Shown: piece after piece, positions 55,021 through 64,000 of the stretch
Position numbering within the stretch: the stretch's first letter is position 1
Layout of the letters: every line of letters begins with the position of its first letter
DNA from: Clitoria ternatea
Taxonomy: Eukaryota > Streptophyta > Magnoliopsida > Fabales > Fabaceae
NCBI GenBank assembly: GCA_037962975.1
Contig: CM075669.1
Coordinates: 248,099,351-248,163,350, forward strand
Length of the DNA stretch: 64,000 nucleotides
Reading direction: 5' to 3'
Notes under the pieces: model-generated
The model's database searches: none
Seen by the model: the letters and a program-made list of their open reading frames with translations, nothing else
What the model was told of the DNA's origin: nothing
Made by a program: the position numbers and the translations under genes

Positions 55021-57480
55021 TCAACTTTGAGACAATTTGTGACAGTAGAAAGTAGGATCTATGCCAGGCATATCGGCTGCAGTCCATGTAAAGAGGTCTT
55101 TGAACTCTTGTAGGAGCATCAACAGTCGCTGCTCCATTTTTGTATCTAGCTTGTCATTAATATGGGTGACTTTTTCTGGAGAATCTCCCGATACGATGTC
55201 CCTGGAACTTCCATCCGGTGTGGGCTTAGATGGATTGGACGGATCAATGTTCAACTCCGCCCTAGGGTCCAGATTGACAAGGCTTACAGAACCAGCAGCT
55301 GCTCCAAAGTCATTGAGCTTCCTCTTTTTGTTGGATGTCTCCAACTTTGTCATATTCAGGCTCAGGTTGTAGCAGTACCTGGCCATCTCTTGGTCACCTC
55401 GGATGGATGAAACAACATTGTCCTTATCGATAAACTTGATAAGGAGATATGGAGTTGACACGACTGCCTCCATAGCATTCAAGGTGGGGTGGCCTATGAT
55501 GCCGTTGAATGGTGACTCAACATCAATCACCAACACTCGGGATTTAACCGTTCTGGCCCCTGGCTCACCTTCAAAAGAGATAAGGGTGTCAAGATACCCC
55601 TTTGTTGGTTGCTTTGCACCATTAAAAGCTGTTAGTTCCTGTGTGTAAGGCTGTAAGTTTGAGTCATTAAAACCCATTCTTTTAAAACAATTATAAAAAA
55701 TAACATCACAGGAACTTCCCTGGTCAATAAGGATTCTTCGGACGTCCTTGTTGGCTATCACTGCAACGATGACTACAGCATCGTCTCTACCAGGAATGGT
55801 AGGACCAAAATCCTCATCAGAGAATGAAATTATTGGAGCTTCAACCCCTCCTCTGTAAGGATGATTGTCTTTAACTTTTCCTTGTACAGACAGAATCATT
55901 CTATGATGATTCTTACGGGCTGTAATTGAAGCTCCTCCCCCAGCGAACCCTCCAGCGATCATATCAATGACTTCACGCTGGCCTTGACGCTGTTGCTGAG
56001 GCATGTCATCTCTGTGTGCTATATCATCAGTCATTACACCTTTCTGTTTCTCCGTAGCAGAGAACTTTCTAACCGGATTATGACTATTGTCATCCCTATC
56101 GTCTGGATCTCTTTCTCTTTTCTCATTCTGATCTACCCTGTCAAAGGATTTTTCTTTGAACAGGTACTGCTTTAGTTTTCCCTCTCTAATTAACGTTTTG
56201 ACTATGTTTTTTAGAGCTTGGCATTCATCAGTGGAATGACCTGTCTGTTCATGAAAATCGCAGTACTTACGGGGATTCCCTGCTCTCTTCACAGGGGCTG
56301 GCCTCCTAATGCCATAGATGTTGAATGCTGGCCATCCTACCTCTCTCAGAATCTGAGATGGCTTGGCTGTCAGAGGTGTATAATGGCTAAAGGAATTAAC
56401 ACGCCTTTCTCGAGGTCGAGGAGAGGAGTTATTAACTTTGGGGTTGTTGAATGGCCTCTCCATGCGTTTTGACCTTATTTTCTCCTTATCTCTCTGCGGC
56501 TGTGAAGGTGATATTGGTGGCTTTTTCTTTGCAGCCATAGCCTCTAGGTGCATCTCCATACCCATATACTTTGAGGCTTTTTTCCTGAACTCCTCAAATG
56601 TTGTTGGCGGGCTTTTTACTAATGAGAGAGAAAAGACTGATCCTGGCTGCAATGCCTCAATTACGATATGTAGCTTAATGGATTCTGTGAGGTTAGGAAC
56701 TAGGGATGCTTCCTTGTAAAACCTCTTCAGGAAATCCTTTAAGGTTTTGCTTTTGCCCTGCTTGATCTGGGCTAAAGTATAAGATGTCCTGGGAACATCT
56801 CTAGAGATGACGAAATAAGTTTCAAAAACAGCTGCCATTTCAGCCCAGGAATCTATGGATCCTGAAGGTAAACCTTTAAACCAGCCGAGGGCCTCTTCTG
56901 ACAATGTTCGTGGGAACATCCGACACATCACGTCTTCATCAGCCCCTAAGTACATGGCTTAAAATACGTAAGCATCAAGATGCTTAGTAGGATTGATTTC
57001 GCCATTATATTTTCCAATGGAGAGTGGCTGAGTGGTTTGAAGATGTTTGGGGATGTGGATACTCATAAGCCTCCTTGAAAAAGGAACTTTGAGTTTGTAA
57101 GTTACCGGGGGTGCTGTAATTAGCTCCCTCTTCCCTCGAGCAGCTCCATCATCAGAATCATGGGTCTATTCTCTCCCCTCAAACGTGGGGATGTTTGAGT
57201 ATTGGAGAGTTATGGATTTTTCTCCATCGGCTGTATGATATGTCCCATCAGTTTGGGATGTTGATTTCTCTCCCATGCTCTGTCTTTCACGTTTTAACTC
57301 CACTAACTCCTCCATCAGTTTTTGTATCATCTCTTCTCTTGGATCGGGTGCAGATACTTGCACCATTCTCCTTGAACTCCCAACAGGTGACTCAAAAACC
57401 AAGCGTCTGTTCGCTGGTTGTTCTTGGGCCGTAACATCTTCTACGTGCCCATCGGAAATGTTTCTTCCATTGCCTTCCAT
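55021..57480 (-). pseudogene. E gag-protease
   Basis: One frame from ATG 57480 (MEGNGRNISDG) with TAG at 57166-57168 and TAA at 56959-56961; the rest is open from 56958 to 55021. Gag core: FPRTLSEEALGWFKGLP, KTLKDFLKRFYKEA. A zinc-knuckle-like CDFHEQTGHSTDEC lies in the C-terminal third. Protease: VRRILIDQGSSCDVIFY (D-x-G at the active site). The frame ends just after the RT N-terminal signature PGIDPTFYCHKLS, where the deletion joins RNase H out of frame. Both stops are near the N-terminus. Confidence 0.88.
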
Positions 57481-57528
57481 GACGCAAAATCAGACTTTGT
57501 AAACGAGAGGTGGGAATAACTTTATCGT

Positions 57529-57547
57529 GTCCCACCGGGCGTGCCAA
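57529..57547 (-). other. E primer-binding site
   Basis: Element strand reads TTGGCACGCCCGGTGGGAC directly after the LTR end. The TTGGC start and zero spacing fit Tat elements. I could not name the matching tRNA with confidence. Confidence 0.75.
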
Positions 57548-58294
57548 TGATCTGTCCTGAACCGGGGTCAAGAGATCCGGTGTCGAGGCAGTCATAAATA
57601 GTGAAAGGATCATGTCTCTGAAGAGCGGTTATATGAGTATCCGGTCTATGTATCTGATGTCTCTGTATGATGAGAGTGGATTTGGCGTCCTGGAGGTCCT
57701 TTACACCGTCCTCACGCGTTGATGTGGGCGAAAGGTGGTGTCACCTGCAAAGATTCTCCGACGCTCAAGTCAGTGATAATATTCCAAGTGAGGAATGTTT
57801 TCAGAGAGTAATTGTAAGTTGAAAAATAGTCAAAGATCCCCCTCTCCATTGATGAAGAGAGTTCATATACCTGATTGGCTCGATATACGAGGATTCGTTA
57901 GTGGGGAACCACTAACCTCCAATAATATTATAAATTATTATTTTATTGCACACTTGTCAGTATGATTGGGTCAAGTGGCTATTTTATATTGAGCGTAGGG
58001 AGTGTGGGCTGGAATTAGGGGACAAGTTGATCATTCCCATGAGCAGATTTTGGCTCGTAGTGTAAGGAATGGAATCTTTATCCTTGCCCCTGTAGCAATG
58101 CCCTTTATCTTCTGTATAGTGACGTGTATGTTATCCGATGTCATGGTGTTATCCTGATCAACCGGTATAGAGAGAGTGCCTGATACGGAATTAGAGTCCG
58201 GATGTATACCGATGACACCGGTTGCACGTTGGCCAGTTGTCAAAGACGTTGAAATATGCCTTGTAGATCGGATACCGGTATCGAGACTGGATCA
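57548..58294 (-). repeat. E 5' LTR
   Basis: Exactly the same length as the 3' LTR (747 bp, offset 14648). About 33 differences by eye, mostly transitions. Confidence 0.93.
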
Positions 58295-58299
58295 CCACC

Positions 58300-59327
58300 A
58301 ATGTTGAAAAAATACATTAATGATCAGAAAATAAATGTATAGTATCATCATACCTTGCCTATAAATAGATGTTTAAAGTTATAAGGAAGAGACACAAGAA
58401 ATACATAATAAATACATGCTTAAGTTTTTATTACATTTCTATATCTTTGCTTTAGTTTCTTAAGTTTTAGTTCTTTCTCTTGTTTTATTTCTTTGCTCTA
58501 TATTCCATTCCTCAAGTTATGATTTCCATTTCCCTTCTTCAATATCAAGTAAGTTAATTTTATTATTTGTTATTTACTTTATAAATAATCAAAGTTATCT
58601 ATAGTTAATTTAATATTATCTTTTATTGTTAAAAAATCATCATGGAAGCTTAATCTTTTAAAATCAACTCAAGGAATTTAATTTTTCTTTATGTTAACTT
58701 TGAGTTGCTCTTAATATTTTTATTGAAGACAAGTACTTTTCTTTGTTTCTCAAACACTTATGATGGTAGATTATTTAAGTGTATAACCGATTGATATATA
58801 AATAAACAATCTATAATCTAAAATGATGTTGGTTGGTTAATTAATAATTAATTTGAGAACAAAGATTAAGTCACGAAATAAGAGATTTATATTAAGTTTC
58901 TTAACTCAATCAAACTATGGTTTTAAAGTTATCTTAGTAACTAATAAGAATATATTGATTGATTATTCTTAATAGTTCATTAATTCGATTCTAGAAGATT
59001 TTCTAGAATATAATCATTTAGGGATTCCAAATGATTCTAGGTTGAGAAATTAATTATATTTAATTATATTTGTGATCAATGATTAGTTAACTAAAGATTT
59101 ATTAATTCCTTGAGTTGGTTGTTTCTAAATTTGATTATTCACTCATTCATAAATTTACTTTTCATATTATTATATAATTATTTAGTTTTCCTTTCAATCT
59201 CAACACAAACCCCCCTTTGTTATAAGTAAATTGAGTGTAACTAATTTAACTAAGGTCCTCGAGAGACGACTAAAGTTGTTCACCTTATACTATATTAATT
59301 TAACTTTTATTTGACTCGACAACGACA
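58300..59327 (+). repeat. C 5' LTR, distal part with promoter
   Basis: Continues 42899 after E and one CCACC copy. TATA box CTATAAATA at 58360-58368, followed by a long A/T-rich leader. The end is placed at AACGACA (59327), 12 bp before the PBS. The terminus is uncertain by several bases. Confidence 0.6.
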
Positions 59328-59339
59328 GCGTGTGAAATT

Positions 59340-59357
59340 TGGCGTCGTTGCCAGGAA
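59340..59357 (+). other. C primer-binding site (mutated tRNA-Asp type)
   Basis: TGGCGTCGTTGCCAGGAA. Compared with A1's PBS (TGGCGCCGTTGCCGGGGA) it has three transitions, consistent with an old copy. Confidence 0.75.
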
Positions 59358-59847
59358 CCTTTGGTCCTAATTATTTGCATTCAATTAGTTACCTAATATG
59401 TTTTACATTTTTTATAGGTGTGTTGAAGATATTTAGGTTTGGTTGAATATGAGCTTGTTAAAAAAATATTAAAAGAAAATTTCACTTTATTATATTTTTA
59501 TTTATTTTCTAGTAATCTCATTTTCAACCATTAAAAACAACCAAAAAGATATAAATATAAAAAAATAAAAATATTTATATATTTATATATATGTTCTAAG
59601 TATTACATAATTAAAATGATAACTTTTTCCTTTTATTATGTAATTTTAGTATTTTGTTACAATATGTGTATATGTATTGTGCATGACTAGTTCTATCCCA
59701 AACCACTACATCCTTTTGATCCTAAAATAGATAGAACATTTCATCAACTAGTTAGATCATCTAAGAGACTATTAGGTAATAACGAAACAAATGGTAATAT
59801 TGTAGCTAATAACATAAGTAGTGAAACTAAACCTTCAACTTTTGAGC

Positions 59848-61130
59848 ATGTGTAACATGGCTGAAAAGATATTAAGAGAACTAGCTACACCAGATGTCAC
59901 TAATCAAACATCATGCATCTTAAATCCCGAGGAAGATGTTCCTTTTGGACTTAAAACTAGTTTAGTTCATTTGTTGCCTAAGTTTCATGGTCGTGCAGGT
60001 GAAGATCCTCATAAACACTTAAAAGCATTTTATATCATTTGCTCTACCATCAAACCTGAAGGGGTTTTAGAAGAACATGTAAAACTTAAAGCTTTTCCTT
60101 TCTCCCTAGTTGATATCACTAAGGATTGGTTATTTTACCTTCCTCCTGACTCCATTACTAGTTGGAATGACCTCAAGAAAATGTTTCTTGAAAAAAATTT
60201 CCCTGCTTCAAGAACTTCCTCAATTAGAAAAGAAATATGTGGCATCCAGCAACATGACTGGGAAAATCTTTACGAATACCGAGAAAGATTTAAAAGATTG
60301 TGTACTAGTTGTCCCCATCACTAAATTACGGACCAATTTCTCATACAATATTTCTATGAAGGTCTTAATCCAATGGATAGAACTTTGGTTGATGCAGCTA
60401 GTGGTGGTGCTTTGCAAAATAAAACTACAAATGCAATAAAAACTTTAATTAAGAACATGACCGTTAATGCTCAACAACATGCCACTAAAAATAATTCTGT
60501 AGTAATTAGAGGAGTCCATGAGATTGAAAGTACTAATGATGGAGATAAAAAAATGGGAAAATAAATTTGCTGAACTAGCAACTCTTATGAAAAATATTAT
60601 TGTGTCTCAAAAACAACCTACAAACCCTGCTAAGGTATGTGCTATCTATACTTCATTAGATCATTATACCGATTGTTGTCCTACACTGTGAGAAGCTAAA
60701 ATTCCCGATGAAAATCCTCAAGTATGTGTTGCTAACTTATACAATAGCAGACTGCCACAATAACAACATAACAATTATGATCTCTCTTCTAACAGATATA
60801 ATCCTGGTTAGAGGAATCACCCTAATTTAAGATGGGGTAATTCCTCACAACAACCTCATGCATCTTTTCAGATAAATACTGGACTAAGCAGACCTTATCA
60901 ACCTCCTCATGTATAACAACAAGCTACACAAATAGCAGCACCTTTCACTGAGAAATCAAATTTGGAGGAATTGATAAAGCAAATGGTAGCAGATAATTTA
61001 AACTTCCAAAGGAGAACTAAGGCTACAATTCAGACTCTTGAAAATCAGATAGGTCAATTAGCTACATTTTTAAACCATTTGCAGTCTCAAGGTTCAGATA
61101 ATTACCCACTCAGATAATTGTCAATCCTAA
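59848..61130 (+). pseudogene. C gag remnant (Athila type)
   Basis: ATG at 59848 or 59857; open to 60324 with LLPKFHGRAGEDPHKHLKAF and AFPFSLVDITKDWLFYLP, the Athila capsid region. In-frame TAA at 60322-60324, then the same frame continues (GLNPMDRTLVDAASGGAL) to 60564. After a frame change come a zinc-knuckle remnant CAIYTSLDHYTDCC, where the second Cys is Tyr, and a C-terminal IKQMVADNLNFQ...LENQIGQLA segment with several stops. Confidence 0.85.
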
Positions 61131-61199
61131 AAATGTAAGTGTAATTTAAGATCTGATAAAGCTATCAATGGACCAGAAAAACAACAACAAACTAAAAAT

Positions 61200-64000
61200 A
61201 CTATTTTCACAAAAAAAATGCAGAAGAAGTATTAGATAATTCAAGTAATAATAGTAATGATATATCTCTTACAAATCCTCCTTTTGTAGCAGGTCTTGAT
61301 AAACAACATATCCTTTTTCCATTTCCACAAAGACAAAAATCTATACAAAATAAGAAAATAGATGAGGAGATCTTGGAAATATTTAGAAAAGTAAGGGTAA
61401 ATATACCTTTATTAGAAGCCATTAAGCAGATTCCAAGATATGCCAAATTCCTTAATGAAATATGCACTAATAAAAGAAGACTAAAAGGAAATAAAAGGAT
61501 TAACATAAGTAGAAATGTGTCTGTATTAATTGAGAAACCTTTGTCGCATATACCAGAAAAGTGTAAAGACCCTGGGACGTTTACCATTCCATGCATAATA
61601 GGCAATAAGAAATTTGAAAATGCCATGCTAGACTTAGGTGCATCCATTAATGTTATGCCTATGACTGTATTTGCTTCACTTTCCCTTGGACCTCTACAAA
61701 CTACAAGTGTGGTTATACAGTTAGCAAATCGAAGCTCTGCACATACTGCAGGAATCATTGAAGATGTCCTTGTTAAAGTTAATGATTTAATTTCTCCTAT
61801 AGATTTTTATGTTCTAGATATGGAAAGTGAGACTTCCACTATAAAGATCCAATAATTTTAGGTAGACTATTCTTAAAAACAGCCAAGACAAAGATAGATG
61901 TGCATGCAAGAACACTTTCCATGGAATTTAGAGATAGTGTGGTTAGATTCAACATTCTAGATGTAATGAGCATCCTATTGAGGACCATTCTGTTTTTCAA
62001 ATTGACTTAATAATTGATTTAGTTGATAATATTATTAAGTTGTTTGATGATGTTGATTTTCCTGTATTGTCTGATTTTTATGATTCATGTATGGATTCTC
62101 ATCAATGTAATGTATGTGCTGAAATTAAGAAATATCTGCTTAATGATAATGATGATCCAAGCTCCCTTAAAACAAAAAATATAGTTCTAGATGTTGTTTT
62201 AAAAGAATCAGAATGCAATAATTTGATTAAAGTAGTTACAAATACATCTGATTATGTTGATGTACAAGTTGAGACAAATTCAACCAAATTAATTCCTTCT
62301 ATAATCCAGTCTCTTATGTTAGAGTTAAAATCTCTTCCTGAACATTTAAAGTATGCATATTTAGAGGAAGATAAGAATCTTTTGGTGATTATTTCTAACA
62401 AATTAAATGTTGATCAAGAAACAAGGTTGTTGTAGATTATTAGGAAGCATAACAAAGTAGTTGGTTGGATTTTGACAGATATCTTAGGTATTAGCCCTTC
62501 CATTGTATTCTTAGAATTCTACTAGAGGAAGAAGTTAAACTAGTGAGGCAACCACAAAGAATACTTAATCCCCAGATCTTGGATGTAGTTAAGAAAGAGG
62601 TAACAAAATTATTACAAGCTGGCATCATTTACCCTATATCAGATAGCACTTGGGTCAGCCCTGTACAAGTGGTTCCTAAGAAGTCTGGAATCACAATAAT
62701 CAAAAATGAAAATAATGAACTAATTCCTACCAGAATCCAAAATAGTTAGCGAGTATACATTGATTATAGGAAGCTTAACAAAGCATCACGAAATGATCAT
62801 TTTCCTTTGCCTTTCATTGATCAAATGTTGGAACGACTGGCAGGTAAGTCTCATTACTGCTTTCTAGATAGATTTTTAGGTTACTTCCAAATTTACATTG
62901 CACAAGAAGATCAAGAAAAGACAATATTTATATGTCCTTTTGGAACTTTTGCCTATAGGAGGATGCCTTTTGGCTTATGTAATGCCCCTGGTACCTTTCA
63001 ACAATGCATGATTAGTATCTTTACTGATTTCCTTGAAAATTGGATGGAAGTATTTATGGATGATTTCACAGTATATGGTTTATCATTTGATGCTTGCTTA
63101 AATAGTCTAGATAAAGTATTACATGGATGCATTAAAACTAACCTTGTTCTTAATTATGAGAAATGCCACTTCATGGTAGAAGAAGAAATAATTTTAGGCC
63201 ATGTAATATCTAAAAAAGGCATAGAAGTAGATCTTGTAAAAATTGATGTAATTTCTCAATTACCTTATCCTTCTTATGTACGAGATATTCGTTCTTTTCT
63301 TGGTCATGCAAGGTTTTATAGGTGGTTTATAAAAAACTTCAGTAAGATAGCCCTTCCATTGTCTAACTTACTACAAAAAAAATATAACATTTGATTTTAA
63401 TGAAAAATGTAAAGAGGCTTTTGATTACTTAAAGAAAGCTTTAACTACCACTCCCATTATCCAGGCACTAGATTGGTTACTTCAATTTAAACTTATGTGT
63501 GATGCATCAAATTATACATTAGGAGCTGTTCTTGCTCAAAGAGTAGGTAAAGTACAACATGTCATTTACTATGCCTCACGAACTTTGGATACTGCATAAA
63601 TTAACTATATTACTATAGAAAAAGAACTACTTGTTATTGTGTTTGCACTTGATAAATTTAGATCTTATTTGTTCGGTTTAAAAGTGGTTGTATTTTCAGA
63701 TCATGCAACATTAAAGTTTCTTTTAATCAGGTGGATGTTGCTGCTCTAAGAATTTGACATTGAAATTAGGGATAAAAATAGAGCAAATAATTTGGTGGCT
63801 GATCACTTAAGCAGAATTGAAAAAGGACTTGACCTAACTTCTATTAGAGATTATTTCCCTTATGAACAACTTATGGGAATACATGATTCCACTTCATGGT
63901 TTGCTGATTTGGTAAACTACTTAGTTGCTTATATTACTCCCATCCATGCATTTAAACAATAAATGACAAAACTAAAAAGTGATTCTAAATACTATGTTTG
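61200..64000 (+). pseudogene. C pol remnant (PR, RT, RNase H; continues past window)
   Basis: Protease region 61373-61855 with DLGASINVMP and VLDME; linker 62040-62435; RT from 62543 (QAGIIYPISDSTWVSPVQVVPKK), a TAG near 62747, then DYRKLNKAS, RMPFGLCNAPGTFQ, the FMDD catalytic box near 63055 and YEKCHFMV. A frame change lies in an A-run at 63374-63382. RNase H follows (LMCDASNYTLGAVLAQR, SDHATLKFLL) with stops near 63598 and 63750, and HHA-like DHLSRIE near 63805. The integrase is beyond the window. Wording parallels A1 pol, so both are Athila lineage, but C is far older. Confidence 0.88.

Larger units (their letters stand above)
42900..58294 (-). mobile_element. E: complete Tat-type Ty3/gypsy element, RT deleted, with two antisense accessory genes
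   Basis: LTRs of exactly 747 bp at 42900-43646 and 57548-58294 (about 4 % different by eye), flanked by perfect CCACC at 42895-42899 and 58295-58299. It reads on the minus strand: PBS, gag-protease (57480-55021), a join that removes RT, RNase H end, integrase (to about 53440), a repeat-rich 3' region and two plus-strand gene modules near the 3' LTR. Antisense ORFs between integrase and 3' LTR are known in Tat elements such as Grande and RIRE2 (family knowledge). Confidence 0.93.
41353..64000 (+). mobile_element. C: degenerate Athila-type element (5' part)
   Basis: A plus-strand element whose interior begins at 59328. The likely 5' LTR start is TGATAAATCAATTTT at 41353. If S3 and E are removed, the LTR pieces 41353-41705, 42691-42899 and 58300-59327 add up to about 1.6 kb, a normal Athila LTR length. 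A mutated tRNA-Asp-type PBS follows at 59340. Gag and pol are broken by many stops and frame changes. The 3' end lies outside the window. The LTR start is my least certain boundary. Confidence 0.7.

Overview
The window looks like plant nuclear heterochromatin made almost entirely of nested LTR retrotransposons. I see no host protein gene, no tRNA gene and no intact rRNA gene. Plant origin is shown by primer-binding sites, polypurine tracts and Gag/Pol motifs of the Athila, Tat/Ogre and Tekay/Del lineages, plus a Cassandra LTR carrying 5S rRNA sequence. The families and the recurrent words GTAATCGATTAC and CTCGCTTGAGCGAG remind me of Phaseoleae legumes (bean, cowpea, soybean group). That placement is from memory and is an inference.

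Layout, left to right. (1) 1-9670: a very young Athila-type element (A1) on the minus strand. Its LTRs are nearly identical and its gag-pol reading frame is broken by one stop codon. (2) 9671-39537: an older minus-strand Tekay/Del-type element (T1). Its 3' LTR is split by A1, by a 2.1 kb solo LTR (S1, 9677-11787), by a 5.2 kb solo LTR (S2, 12480-17687) and by a 15.6 kb Ogre-type, gag-only element (O1, 17847-33419). O1's two LTRs are in inverted orientation. A Cassandra solo LTR (37985-38481) sits inside T1's protease region, and T1's 5' LTR survives only as about 185 bp. (3) 39538-41352: AT-rich unassigned sequence. (4) 41353-64000 and beyond: a degenerate plus-strand Athila-type element (C). 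Its 5' LTR is split by a solo LTR (S3, 41706-42685) and by a complete 15.4 kb Tat-type element (E, 42900-58294, TSD CCACC). E has lost its RT domain but carries two antisense accessory genes, each with its own TATA box, intron and poly(A) signal.

Relative ages come from by-eye LTR comparison: A1 differs at about 3 sites in 1530, O1 by roughly 2-3 %, E by roughly 4 %, T1 by roughly 7 %. This agrees with the nesting order.

Two things stand out. First, O1's 3' LTR is inverted exactly at its boundary. The join is a 7-bp word (CATCTGT) that also occurs, inverted, at the 5' LTR/PBS border, as expected from fold-back priming during reverse transcription. Second, nearly every element, whatever its lineage, carries dense sets of short hairpin-type palindromes, often in closely spaced pairs. 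In several sets the two arms change together while the loop stays constant. One palindrome word is shared by two unrelated elements. I know of no name for this and report it as a candidate undescribed feature of these LTRs.
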